Assembly: GCF_009496005.1 (NCBI RefSeq)
Contig: NZ_WIBF01000002.1
Span: forward strand, 375,191 to 420,827
DNA: 45,637 nt
From: Tritonibacter litoralis
GTDB lineage: Bacteria; Pseudomonadota; Alphaproteobacteria; Rhodobacterales; Rhodobacteraceae
Reading direction: 5' to 3'
This document shows, in pieces, positions 7,976 through 17,239 of this stretch; position 1 is the stretch's first letter; each line of letters starts with the position of its first letter. The position numbers and the translations under genes were made by a program. A model generated the notes under the pieces. It was not told the DNA's origin, ran no database searches, and worked only from the letters and a program-made list of their open reading frames with translations.

Positions 7976-8620
7976 ATGATCAAACCCGCTTTCACTCATG
8001 TCCGCCATTGGGTCTTTGACCTCGACAACACGCTCTATCCGCCCAGCGCGCGGCTTTTTGACCAGATCGAGGTCAAGATGACCCGCTATGTGATGGATGT
8101 CCTTGGCGTGGATGCGGCGGAGGCGGACCATCTGCGCGGTCACTATTGGCGCGAACATGGCACCACGTTGGCCGGGTTGATGACCCATCACGACATCGAC
8201 CCGGATCCGTATTTGGACGCGGTCCATGACATCTCGTTGGATCACCTCGAGGAAGACGCAGCCCTGGCCGACCATATCTCGGCCCTGCCGGGCAAACGCA
8301 TTGTCTATACCAACGGCTCTGCCCCGTATGCAGAACGTGTTCTAAAGGCGCGAGGGCTGTCGGGACTGTTTGACGGGATCTATGGCGTGGAACATGCGCG
8401 GTATCGCCCCAAACCAGAACGGGCTGCATTTGAACATGTGTTCGAACAGGCGGGCATCACGCCCGAAAGTGCCGCCATGTTCGAGGACGATCCACGCAAC
8501 CTGGCCGCGCCGCACGCAATGGGCATGCGCACCATCCATGTCGCGCCTACGGCGGCAGACGGTGACCATATCCACCATCACACCGATGATCTGACAGATT
8601 TCCTGAGCCGCCTGCGCTAA
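7976..8620 (+). CDS. HAD-superfamily pyrimidine 5'-nucleotidase
   Basis: A 214-residue HAD hydrolase of the pyrimidine 5'-nucleotidase (SDT1-like) type, expected to dephosphorylate UMP/CMP or similar nucleotides. Motif I is VFDLDNTLYP with the nucleophile D15 and acid D17. Motif II is YTNGS. The lysine of motif III is in YRPKPE and the acidic motif IV is FEDDPRNL. The family's FDLDNTLYP and helical cap (HYWREHGTTLAGLM) are present. The ATG at 7976 is chosen because the N-terminus then matches the family; the frame is open further upstream but that part is not protein-like. It is divergent from the GntR gene and ends 4 bases before the convergent SnoaL-like gene. Confidence 0.88.
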   Translation: MIKPAFTHVRHWVFDLDNTLYPPSARLFDQIEVKMTRYVMDVLGVDAAEADHLRGHYWREHGTTLAGLMTHHDIDPDPYLDAVHDISLDHLEEDAALADHISALPGKRIVYTNGSAPYAERVLKARGLSGLFDGIYGVEHARYRPKPERAAFEHVFEQAGITPESAAMFEDDPRNLAAPHAMGMRTIHVAPTAADGDHIHHHTDDLTDFLSRLR

Positions 8621-8624
8621 AGGC

Positions 8625-9371
8625 TCAGAATTTCCCGTTTGTGTTTTTCCATTCGGACTGCGGAACAACCCGTTCTGTTGTATCCCAGTGTTCGGCAATT
8701 TTTCCGTCCTTCAGGCGGAACAGATCATAAAACGCACTGTGAGCCCCTTCCTTGACGCCCTCTGACACCGTCAGCACAAAATTGCCCTGCGCCAGCACTC
8801 GGTGAAGGGTTTGATATTGGATATCTCCGGTCCCAAGAGCTGCCCTCAAAGACACAACGCCGTCCACCAAAAGCGGATTATGTTCGGCATAATCGGTCCA
8901 TATGAACGCCTCCAGCCGCTCCACATCGCCGCCAATCAGAACCTCTGTCACAAAGGCGCGGGCCAGCATGCGATTGGCTTCTGTTTTCCCCAGATCTTGA
9001 ACTTTTACGGATCCATCCACCATACTGCGTCCAGATCCATTGGGGCCAAGACGATCTTGGATATTGTCCCAATGCTCCACTGCCTGACCGTCTTCGAAGC
9101 GAAACACCTCAAAACAGATTTTGCGGCTGGAAAAATCATATTCCATCTGGGCAAAAACATAATCCCCATCCGCAAATCCTCGCACCATATTCACGCGCGG
9201 CTCAGTCTTGGCCAGACTTGCAAAAAGCGTCGCCAATCCTTCGCTTCCTTCATGGGTCTGGGGATTGTGCTGGATGTATTTCGCCTCATTCACCACCGCA
9301 ATCGGGCCTGGGTCTCCGGTTTCAATGCTTTTGAGCAAGGCGCGGATCTGTTCGATACGGTCAGCGGTCAT
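8625..9371 (-). CDS. Tandem SnoaL/NTF2-like protein
   Basis: A 248-residue protein made of two copies of the SnoaL/NTF2-like fold. The first half has KYIQHNPQ and FEVFRFEDGQAVEHWDNIQ. The second has DYAEHNPL and YDLFRLKDGKIAEHWDTTE at matching spacing, so it looks like an internal duplication. Proteins of this fold include polyketide cyclases, isomerases and many predicted ester- or ring-modifying enzymes; no reaction can be assigned. The ATG at 9371 has GGGGAG upstream; a longer frame to 9476 has no such site. It is transcribed alone, away from the small membrane protein gene. Confidence 0.75.
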   Translation of the reverse strand: MTADRIEQIRALLKSIETGDPGPIAVVNEAKYIQHNPQTHEGSEGLATLFASLAKTEPRVNMVRGFADGDYVFAQMEYDFSSRKICFEVFRFEDGQAVEHWDNIQDRLGPNGSGRSMVDGSVKVQDLGKTEANRMLARAFVTEVLIGGDVERLEAFIWTDYAEHNPLLVDGVVSLRAALGTGDIQYQTLHRVLAQGNFVLTVSEGVKEGAHSAFYDLFRLKDGKIAEHWDTTERVVPQSEWKNTNGKF

Positions 9372-9525
9372 TGGCGTCTCCCCTTCGTCGCAAGCCCAAG
9401 TTATCAGCACATGCGCATCCTGTCTGCTGCTCTTGGTCACTATGCCGCACTGCGGCAAAAGGCGCATTTGGCCCACATCATCGCACTGCCTATATCAGCG
9501 AAATAATACAAAGCGGAGTTACAAT

Positions 9526-9774
9526 ATGGCGGCCTACGCACTTCCCGAAGATCTGTCCCCAACCGAACGTGTGATGTTCAAAGTTCCCTTTCTGGGGCGC
9601 ATGGCCAAAGAGATCGCCTACGGTGACGCGCATAATATCTACTACGCGCTTGGCGCCTTTCTCAGCGCCTGGGCCTCGCTCGTGCTGCTGTTTGGCCTGC
9701 CGGGACTTTACCTGCCCGCCGTTGCCCTTGTCCCGGTTGTCTGGACCCTGTTGATCCTGGTCTCGCGCGGCTGA
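9526..9774 (+). CDS. Small membrane protein of unknown function
   Basis: An 82-residue protein with GGAG 8 bases before its ATG. The N-terminal half is soluble and charged (LPEDLSPTERVMFKVPFLG). The C-terminal half holds two close hydrophobic segments (about 43-60 and 62-78), ending in VWTLLILVSRG. I do not recognise the family. Codon use and the ribosome site support it as a real gene. It precedes the UbiH-like hydroxylase gene by 94 bp in the same direction and may be co-transcribed with it. Confidence 0.65.
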   Translation: MAAYALPEDLSPTERVMFKVPFLGRMAKEIAYGDAHNIYYALGAFLSAWASLVLLFGLPGLYLPAVALVPVVWTLLILVSRG

Positions 9775-9868
9775 CAGATCCGAGACGATTGACCACAGAG
9801 CTATTGTGTCGCCTGTACTTCCCCATTGCGAAACCCTATGTGAGGGCAAAGCACTGGAGGGCGGCATT

Positions 9869-11071
9869 ATGGCAGAGAGCTGCGATATTTTCATCTCGGG
9901 CGGCGGCATTGCCGGGCTGACGGCGGCGGCCGCGTTTGGCAGCCTTGGCCTGCGGGTCATCTGCGTTGACCCCACCCCACCTGTTGTGGAACGCGATACC
10001 AAAGGGGCGGATCTGCGCACCACGGCTTTTTTGCAGCCCGCACAACAGCTGTTGTCTGAAATCGGCCTGTGGGAGCGGCTCGCCCCCCATGCGGCCCCTT
10101 TGCAGATCATGCGGATTGTGGATGCTGGTGGGGCCACACCAACACCACGCGTGGTGCGGGATTTCAACGCCGCCGACATCTCGGACCAGCCCTTTGGATG
10201 GAACCTGCCCAATTGGCTATTGCGACGCGAAATGATGGCGCAGCTGGCCGAACTGCCCAATGTCGATCTGCAAATGGGTGTTGGCGTCAAACCAAACGGC
10301 CTGTTCACCCGCTCCGACAGTGCGCGCGTGACCCTCACCAACAATACCACCGTGACGGCTAAGCTGGTCCTGGCCTGCGACGGCCGCAATTCACCAGTGC
10401 GCGAAGCCGCAGGCATTCCAGTGTCGACCACCCGTTATGGCCAAAAGGCCCTGGCCCTGGCCGTCAACCACGAAAAGCCACACGACAATATCTCAACCGA
10501 GGTGCATCGCTCAGGCGGGCCGTTCACGCTGGTGCCGCTGCCTGATCACAACGACATGCCCTCGTCTGCGCTGGTCTGGATGGAGCGCGGTCCTCGTGCG
10601 CAAGAGCTGTTCAATATGCCTGCCGAGCGTTTTGAAGCCGAGATGACCGAGCGCAGCGGCGGCATCTATGGCCCGTTGAAACTGGCATCCAACCGCACCA
10701 TCTGGCCGATCATCAGCCAATCTGCGGCCCGGCTGAACGCCGAGCGCGTCGCGCTGATGGCCGAAGCCGCGCATGTGGTGCCCCCGATCGGAGCGCAAGG
10801 GCTGAACATGTCTTTGAGTGATTTGATTGCCCTGCGCGATCTGGTTCGGGACCGTCCCGAAGGTTTGGGTGATGCATCCATGTTGGCAGCCTATCACAAA
10901 GCGCGCCACCGCGAGATCATGATCCGCGTGCGTGGGATCGATCTGTTGAACCGCACCTCGATGCTGGCACCGCGCCCGTTGCGGGATCTGCGCGCTGCGG
11001 GTCTCAGCGCGCTTTATTCCCTGCCACCGGTCCGCAAGACGCTGATGCAGATGGGATTGGGGGTCCGCTGA
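9869..11071 (+). CDS. UbiH/UbiF/COQ6-family FAD-dependent monooxygenase
   Basis: A 400-residue flavin hydroxylase of the ubiquinone-biosynthesis family, which hydroxylates the ring of ubiquinone precursors with oxygen and NAD(P)H. The dinucleotide motif GGGIAG is at 11-16. ACDGRNSPVREAAGI is the second flavin/NADPH motif, and AEAAHVVPPIGAQGLNMS is the third flavin motif. In the last one the usual GDAAH reads AEAAH, a variation close to the GEAAH form I recall from alphaproteobacterial members. The start has GGAGG 8 bases upstream. Which ring position it hydroxylates cannot be told. It is convergent with the intradiol dioxygenase gene, with a hairpin across its stop codon. Confidence 0.88.
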   Translation: MAESCDIFISGGGIAGLTAAAAFGSLGLRVICVDPTPPVVERDTKGADLRTTAFLQPAQQLLSEIGLWERLAPHAAPLQIMRIVDAGGATPTPRVVRDFNAADISDQPFGWNLPNWLLRREMMAQLAELPNVDLQMGVGVKPNGLFTRSDSARVTLTNNTTVTAKLVLACDGRNSPVREAAGIPVSTTRYGQKALALAVNHEKPHDNISTEVHRSGGPFTLVPLPDHNDMPSSALVWMERGPRAQELFNMPAERFEAEMTERSGGIYGPLKLASNRTIWPIISQSAARLNAERVALMAEAAHVVPPIGAQGLNMSLSDLIALRDLVRDRPEGLGDASMLAAYHKARHREIMIRVRGIDLLNRTSMLAPRPLRDLRAAGLSALYSLPPVRKTLMQMGLGVR

Positions 11072-11081
11072 CCCCCAATCC
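11054..11081. terminator. Eleven-bp perfect hairpin across the hydroxylase stop codon
   Basis: GGATTGGGGGT (11054-11064) and ACCCCCAATCC (11071-11081) pair perfectly around a 6-base loop. It covers the stop of the UbiH-like gene and ends 4 bases before the convergent dioxygenase stop. No T-run follows, so it is a weaker terminator call, but position and symmetry suit two converging transcripts. Confidence 0.55.
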
Positions 11082-11084
11082 TGC

Positions 11085-11921
11085 TTAGGGTCGACCAAAG
11101 AGCCTTTCAAAAAAGCCCGAACCCGCATGTTGGGCCGCCCGATCCAGTGGAACGGTGACGCTGGCCGAATACCCGGCGCTTGGATCACCCGACATCGCAG
11201 CCGTCTGCTGCGCAATTTCTGCCGTGCTGTTGTCGCGAAAGACCCCGTCGCGCTCCAGAGTGTTACGACCAAGGTTGGCGGTTCCGTTTGTGTAGACGTC
11301 AGAGCGGTCCCGATAAGTGGCAGCGCATTCCGCTTCGGGCAATGCAATCTGCGCGGTCAGTATCGACGCCTCTCCCGATACGGCTGCTTCTGGTGTCTCA
11401 AAAACTTCGAAATGAATATGCGGCCAACGCGACGGGTAACATCCCGGTACGATGGTTGTGAAATGCACTTTACCCGCCTCATCTGCAACACCCACGCCGC
11501 GCAGGAAATTCACCTCTGTATCATCATAAAGCGAGTACTGCCCGATCGCATCACAATGCCAGATATAGATCGCAGCCCCTGCCAAAGCTGTGCACCCATC
11601 AGCGTCGAGCAAGGTCATCTCCAGATCCATCTGAACGCCGTCCGCGCTCCCCTCATACCCGGCGAAACTGGAGCGAATGTCCCGGCGGATCACGCCGCTT
11701 TCGGTCAACACATTGACCACTTGACCAGATTTCCGGTTACTCCCATCACCGGGATAAGGTCCCGCAGTTTCCCAGGGCAATGCCACACAATCCGCAGCCA
11801 GCCCAGGTCCCGCAGCCATCATCCCAAGCCCAGCCAGAACCCCGCGCCGCCCGATCAGCCGTGGCAGATCATGGGCAAGTCCCAAATCATGCTCGTCTTT
11901 GTGTTCTGTCTTGTTGCTCAT
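11085..11921 (-). CDS. Exported intradiol ring-cleavage dioxygenase family protein
   Basis: A 278-residue protein of the intradiol dioxygenase family (protocatechuate/catechol type, non-haem Fe(III)). The four iron ligands are visible: Y129 in the WHCDAIGQYS signature, Y162, H168 and H170 in CYPSRWPHIHFE. The N-terminus is a Tat-like export signal: GRRGVLAGLG, then a hydrophobic stretch ending in GPGLAADC, so it probably acts in the periplasm or as a lipoprotein-like anchored form at C45. That is unlike the cytoplasmic PcaGH/CatA enzymes, and no pca or cat genes lie near. An AGGAG site precedes the start. Substrate unknown; aromatic-compound modification outside the cytoplasm is the likeliest role. 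Confidence 0.8.
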   Translation of the reverse strand: MSNKTEHKDEHDLGLAHDLPRLIGRRGVLAGLGMMAAGPGLAADCVALPWETAGPYPGDGSNRKSGQVVNVLTESGVIRRDIRSSFAGYEGSADGVQMDLEMTLLDADGCTALAGAAIYIWHCDAIGQYSLYDDTEVNFLRGVGVADEAGKVHFTTIVPGCYPSRWPHIHFEVFETPEAAVSGEASILTAQIALPEAECAATYRDRSDVYTNGTANLGRNTLERDGVFRDNSTAEIAQQTAAMSGDPSAGYSASVTVPLDRAAQHAGSGFFERLFGRP

Positions 11922-12017
11922 AACTGTTGCTCCTGACGGATCCTATTTTGATGGTTCCGTTATAACGCAGGCGTGCCGTTTTTCCGTCGCATCTTTTCAG
12001 ATAAAAAACAGACCAGT

Positions 12018-12473
12018 TTACAACGGGCCGGGCCTGCGCTCTTCGGACAGCATCACATTTGCCTCGACATTCCCAACGCCGGGCAAGGTCATGATCCGCC
12101 GTCTCAGCACCCTTTCGAAATCCGCAATATCGCGCGCGGTCACCCGCAGGCGATAGTCATAAAGCCCCAGAACATGTTCAACCCGCTGCACCTCTGGAAT
12201 CGCAGTTACCGCACGCTCAAAATCTTCCAGCGAAACGCGCCCTTTGGTGGCCAGTTTCACACCCAGAAAGACCGTAACGCCAAAACCCAGTTTTTCCTTA
12301 TTCAGATCCAATCGCCGGCCGACCAGAACACCCTGATCCTGCAACCGCTTGATCCGCCGCCATGTGGCAGGCTGGCTCAGACCAAACTCGCGCCCCAAGG
12401 CCCTGGCGGATTGGGTTGCATCCTCTGACAGCGCGCGCAAAAGCTCCAGGTCGATCTCATCCAGCCGGTTCAT
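12018..12473 (-). CDS. Lrp/AsnC family regulator (second of an overlapping pair)
   Basis: A 151-residue Lrp/AsnC regulator: a winged helix-turn-helix at about 5-60 (DEIDLELLRALSEDATQS, LSQPATWRRIKRLQDQGVL) and an effector-binding RAM domain (about 65-145) with PEVQRVEHVLGLYDYRLRV. It starts inside the stop of the preceding Lrp/AsnC gene (ATGA overlap at 12470-12473), so the two are translated together and may form a heteromer. The pair is divergent from ilvC, which suggests control of branched-chain amino acid synthesis. Effector unknown. Confidence 0.9.
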   Translation of the reverse strand: MNRLDEIDLELLRALSEDATQSARALGREFGLSQPATWRRIKRLQDQGVLVGRRLDLNKEKLGFGVTVFLGVKLATKGRVSLEDFERAVTAIPEVQRVEHVLGLYDYRLRVTARDIADFERVLRRRIMTLPGVGNVEANVMLSEERRPGPL

Positions 12474-12925
12474 ATCGGCAGGCTCTCTTCGGCCTTGATC
12501 CGCGCCACATGCATCAGGGCCTCAATATCGGCGATATGGGGCAGAACCAGAATCTGGCTGCGGTAAATGCCCTGATAGTGCCCCATGTCCCGCGCAATCA
12601 CCGTCAGGCGCACATCGACCTGCCCCAAAAAGGTTTGGATTTCCAGAACCTCCGGGATCAGGCGCGCAGCAGCGATAAATTCATCAAAGGCCTGCGGGTG
12701 GGTCTTGTCCAACGTCACCCGCAAAGAGACTTCAACCTCATACCCCAGCGCGCGCCAATCTATTTCCATGCGGACCCCTTGGATCACGCCGCTGTCGCGC
12801 AGCTTCTCGACCCGGCGCGACAGGCGCGACGGTGTAAGCCCCAACTGATCGGCAAGATCCGGCAGGGATTGGTCCGGTTCCGCCTGCATACGGCGAAGAA
12901 TGCGTCGATCCAAGTCATCAAGCAT
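12470..12925 (-). CDS. Lrp/AsnC family regulator (first of an overlapping pair)
   Basis: A 151-residue Lrp/AsnC regulator, same length as its partner but clearly diverged in sequence. The helix-turn-helix contains DDLDRRILRRMQAEPDQSL and LTPSRLSRRVEKLRDSGVI. The RAM domain has IPEVLEIQTFLGQVDVRLTV and IYRSQILVLPHIADIEALM. The ATG at 12925 fits the family start exactly; the frame is open much further upstream, across ilvC on the other strand, but that part is only the shadow of ilvC. It is first in a two-gene operon and 129 bp from the divergent ilvC start. Siroheme decarboxylase subunits also look Lrp-like, but nothing around supports that. Confidence 0.9.
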   Translation of the reverse strand: MLDDLDRRILRRMQAEPDQSLPDLADQLGLTPSRLSRRVEKLRDSGVIQGVRMEIDWRALGYEVEVSLRVTLDKTHPQAFDEFIAAARLIPEVLEIQTFLGQVDVRLTVIARDMGHYQGIYRSQILVLPHIADIEALMHVARIKAEESLPI

Positions 12926-12961
12926 GATTTTACCACTATACCAAACATTGGCGAATGATAA

Positions 12962-14077
<1,116 letters not shown>

Positions 14078-14117
14078 ATCAAACCAAGTTATGGTTTGAA
14101 TTAGGAAAACATGAATT

Positions 14118-14151
14118 GACTCCGGCCCTGTGCCGGAGTCTTTTCGTCTTT
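14118..14151 (+). terminator. Terminator after ilvC
   Basis: GACTCCGGC (14118-14126) and GCCGGAGTC (14132-14140) form a 9-bp perfect stem with a 5-base loop, followed by TTTTCGTCTTT. It starts 40 bases after the ilvC stop. Confidence 0.88.
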
Positions 14152-14178
14152 AGGAATGCGATTGGAGGCAGGTATTTT

Positions 14179-14778
14179 ATGGATGGGCTCGTCAATCTGG
14201 AAATCCGTGCCGCAGCAGCCAAAGACTACACGCAAATCCTCGAGTGGCACCGACAGACAAATGCGGAACACAAGGAACTGCGCCCAAGCGTTTTTGCGTC
14301 CGGAGCCGCATCCGATATTTCAGAGAAGAAACTGCGCAAGCTTTTCAGGCACCCCCTCGGAACGCGCAAAAAATGTGATGACATTCTAGTCGCATATGTT
14401 GAAGACACTTTGATTGGCTACATCTGGTGTAACATCGCGCGAAATCGCATGGGTCGGCCAGATTTGAGCCGATCTGCCTCTATCTATGATGTGTTTGTAG
14501 TAAAAGCGGCCCGCCGCAACGGAGTTGGCCGCAAACTGTTGCAAGCAGCACAGGAACACACACATGCTGTCGGCATCCCCAAAATGCACGCTATCGCTTG
14601 GGGCGGAAACACAGCCTCGCAAGCGCTTTTCGAAAACCAATGGAACGAAACCCTCCGTTTTTTTGAAGTAGAGCTTTCTGAACCTCCTGCAAAAAAGAAA
14701 AAAGATTGGCTCTTCACCATCGCATTGATATTTATTGCCGCATGGGGCGCTGCTGCGCTTTTGAGCCGAGGTTCATAG
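14179..14778 (+). CDS. GNAT-family acetyltransferase with C-terminal membrane tail
   Basis: A 199-residue protein. Residues about 5-165 are a GNAT N-acetyltransferase domain; the acetyl-CoA loop RRNGVGRKLL is at 112-121 after the beta-strand SIYDVFVVK. The N-terminal part contains RQTNAEHKELRP. Residues 172-175 are KKKK, then a single hydrophobic helix (about 177-194) and a short RGS end: a tail-anchor layout, placing the enzyme on the cytoplasmic face of the inner membrane. That is unusual for the family. GGAGG lies upstream of the ATG. The next gene starts one base after its stop, so they are co-transcribed. Substrate unknown. Confidence 0.78.
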   Translation: MDGLVNLEIRAAAAKDYTQILEWHRQTNAEHKELRPSVFASGAASDISEKKLRKLFRHPLGTRKKCDDILVAYVEDTLIGYIWCNIARNRMGRPDLSRSASIYDVFVVKAARRNGVGRKLLQAAQEHTHAVGIPKMHAIAWGGNTASQALFENQWNETLRFFEVELSEPPAKKKKDWLFTIALIFIAAWGAAALLSRGS

Positions 14779-14779
14779 T

Positions 14780-15688
14780 GTGAACGCCGTTCCTATCCCA
14801 CCCCGCTATTGGATCATGATCGCCACCTTGGGTTTTGTCTGGGGCGGTACGTTTCTTGTGGCTGAACTTGCGCTGCGCGGCATCACACCGTTCTGGCTGG
14901 CCGCCGGGCGGATTGGATTTGCAGCGCTACTCTTGACCGTCATCTGGGGCCTGCTCGGGTTTCGGCTGTTTGAAGAGCGCAGCAACTGGGTCTCGGTCTG
15001 TATCATCGCACTGTTCAGCACTGCGCTGCCTTTTGCCCTTCTCAGCTGGGGTTTGGTCTATGTAACCTCGGGCTTTGCAGGAGTTAGCATGGGCGCGATC
15101 CCCTTGATGATCCTGCCGCTGGCACATGTTTTTGTGGCAGGGGAACAGATGGGGCCGCGGCGCATTATCGGCACAGTGCTCGGTTTTCTGGGGATCCTGA
15201 TCCTGATTGGAGGCAAAGCTTTCGACAGCAGCGGGTCAGATCTGGAATGGGCCGGGCGCGCGGCCTGTATCTTGGCGGCGGCCTGCTATGCCGGTTCCTC
15301 CATTTTAACACGCCGTCTGCCGCCTGTGGATTCCGTCGGGCTCGCCACCGTTCTGATGATCATCGGCGCGGTGGTCATCATTCCGCTGGCCTGGGTGGTG
15401 GAAGGACCCCTCCCCCCATTAAGCCAAGAAACCCTTTTCTGGGTCGCACTGCTGGGATTGGTTCCAACGGCAGGCGCAAACCTGCTGCGGGTTCTGGTCG
15501 TGCGCGGCGCAGGTCCGGTGTTCATGAGCCTCACGAACTATCAGGTCCCAATCTGGTCCGTGGTTCTGGGAGCCGTCATCCTGAGCGAGCCGCTTCCGGC
15601 TTCGCTCCTTCTGGCGCTGGCGCTCGTATTCTCCGGCCTTGTCTTGGGTCAATGGCAAGCATTGAAGCAGCTCTTTCACAAAATCTAA
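14780..15688 (+). CDS. EamA/DMT-family transporter
   Basis: A 302-residue inner-membrane protein with about ten hydrophobic segments in two EamA repeats (roughly 12-140 and 152-290). It has the family start WGGTFLVAELALRGITPFW, the end of repeat one in FLGILILIGGKA, and the second repeat from ILAAACYAGSSIL. Members export amino acids, metabolites or nucleotide sugars; the substrate is open. The start is a GTG at 14780, one base after the stop of the GNAT gene, so the two probably form an operon, perhaps an acetylate-and-export pair. It is convergent with the sensor kinase gene, with a 192-bp gap in which I see no feature. Confidence 0.88.
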   Translation: MNAVPIPPRYWIMIATLGFVWGGTFLVAELALRGITPFWLAAGRIGFAALLLTVIWGLLGFRLFEERSNWVSVCIIALFSTALPFALLSWGLVYVTSGFAGVSMGAIPLMILPLAHVFVAGEQMGPRRIIGTVLGFLGILILIGGKAFDSSGSDLEWAGRAACILAAACYAGSSILTRRLPPVDSVGLATVLMIIGAVVIIPLAWVVEGPLPPLSQETLFWVALLGLVPTAGANLLRVLVVRGAGPVFMSLTNYQVPIWSVVLGAVILSEPLPASLLLALALVFSGLVLGQWQALKQLFHKI

Positions 15689-15880
15689 CAGGACAATCTC
15701 TTGAAACTACTTCAGTTCAAGGGCTTTCTTGCACCCGAGCAAATCCACAAATGCAGTTTCGCCTGCGATACAGGACCGCATTGCAAAGCAAAGAAGGTAG
15801 ACACCCTGGTAAGCGATCACTGATCGCAAGCGCGACATTCATCGTCTTGAGATCAATTAGGGGGTGGTTTATTGTGCAGC

Positions 15881-17239
15881 TTAACGCAGAAACGAAAGCG
15901 TTAGACTTGCACCCTTGTCTGCCGGTTCAATCACAAGGTTTCCGCCGTGTCGTTCTGCAACTGCTGCGGCGATGGCAAGACCAAGGCCGCTTCCTTGCGA
16001 CGGCTCGACTTGCGAAAAACGTCCAAGTGCCAGTTCGCTTTCCTCAGGAGACAACCCTTTGCCGTCGTCTAATACGGTGATCAATGCCTTATTTCCCTCT
16101 TCCCGCAGGCGCACCACAATAGAGCTCAGCTTGGGGCCGCCGTGTTTCAGTGCATTGTCGATCATGTTCTTGATCGCTTCGGCAATGAACACTTGGTCGC
16201 CCGTCATCAAAATGGGATGGTCAGGAGAGACAAGTTCGAAATCTATATCGCGAGACAACACCACGGGCCCCACATCCGCCCCTATGGACCTGAGCAAGCC
16301 CGCCAGGTCGAATTGCGTTCGGTGACTTTCCGGCATGGGCTGTCGCAGCCGATCCATAGAAAGCAATTGCTCAGTCACGCGCGTCGATGAACGTGCCGCA
16401 TCGACAAGATCTTCGATCCGTTGATGCTGGTCTGCAGGGGTTTGTGCGTCACGCAAGCTTTCGGCCATGGACAACACAGATGCAGCCGGATTGCGCAGCT
16501 GGTGCGCCGCATTGGAAATAAATACCTGCTGGGCGGTCATACTTTCTTGCACCTTTGCGAACAGGCGGTTTAGCGTTCGGACAATTCCCTGGGCTTCACG
16601 CGGAATTGGGCGTCGAATTTGGCTCAAGTCATCGGGCGAGCGGACTTCGATGGCCTGTTGAAGGTCAAGAAGAGGGCGCAGACCATGGGCAACCCCAAAC
16701 CACACCACCAAAGCGAGCGTCAGGAGCAATCCGATGATCAGCCCTGCGGCACGAAAAGCGAGTTGTGTCGCAAACCTGCTGCGCTCGGACAGCCTTTGCC
16801 AGACCGTCACTGTGGCATTTCCGGAAACGCCTTCGCTTGTCACACGTTCCACAACTTTGAGTACCCGCACTGCTTCACCGCGATACTCGGCCTGGAAGTA
16901 ATGCGGTGTATAAAGATCAATGTCTGAAATAGACCCGTGAGGCGGATAGGCATAACCGGTCACGTAGATACCACTTGGTCCGGTCGCATGATAAAACACC
17001 TCACCACCAGCCGCATCGTGGATCAATGTGCTTGTTGAGGGAAGCAGTGCATCTCCGCCCGAAATCGCCACATCCCGAGAGATCGCCAATGCCGCAGACA
17101 GCAGAGAGCGATCAAAAAACTTCTCAGCTGTGTTCTGCGCCACAGAAACACGCCAGTACCCCAGCACCAACCCCATCAGCATAAGTGGCACGAGAATGAG
17201 AACAAAAAGGCGCAGGCGCAGAGAAAACACCTTCGTCAC
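15881..17239 (-). CDS. tctE: TctE-like sensor histidine kinase
   Basis: A 452-residue membrane sensor kinase. TM1 is at about 11-29 and TM2 at about 164-186, with a roughly 135-residue periplasmic 2CSK-type sensor domain between them. Then come a HAMP-like linker and a HisKA domain with H246 in NAAHQLRNP. The ATPase domain follows, with NMIDNALKHG, DDGKGL and GSGLGLAI. It starts inside the stop of the response regulator gene (ATGA overlap). Because the pair is divergent from tctC and the transporter operon, it most likely senses the transported tricarboxylate and switches the operon on, as TctDE does in enterobacteria. Confidence 0.88.
   Translation of the reverse strand: MTKVFSLRLRLFVLILVPLMLMGLVLGYWRVSVAQNTAEKFFDRSLLSAALAISRDVAISGGDALLPSTSTLIHDAAGGEVFYHATGPSGIYVTGYAYPPHGSISDIDLYTPHYFQAEYRGEAVRVLKVVERVTSEGVSGNATVTVWQRLSERSRFATQLAFRAAGLIIGLLLTLALVVWFGVAHGLRPLLDLQQAIEVRSPDDLSQIRRPIPREAQGIVRTLNRLFAKVQESMTAQQVFISNAAHQLRNPAASVLSMAESLRDAQTPADQHQRIEDLVDAARSSTRVTEQLLSMDRLRQPMPESHRTQFDLAGLLRSIGADVGPVVLSRDIDFELVSPDHPILMTGDQVFIAEAIKNMIDNALKHGGPKLSSIVVRLREEGNKALITVLDDGKGLSPEESELALGRFSQVEPSQGSGLGLAIAAAVAERHGGNLVIEPADKGASLTLSFLR

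Noticed and set aside
12018-12925. Siroheme decarboxylase (AhbAB/NirDLGH), which also look like paired Lrp/AsnC proteins.
   Set aside because: No haem d1 or haem-synthesis genes nearby; the divergent ilvC neighbour supports amino acid regulators.
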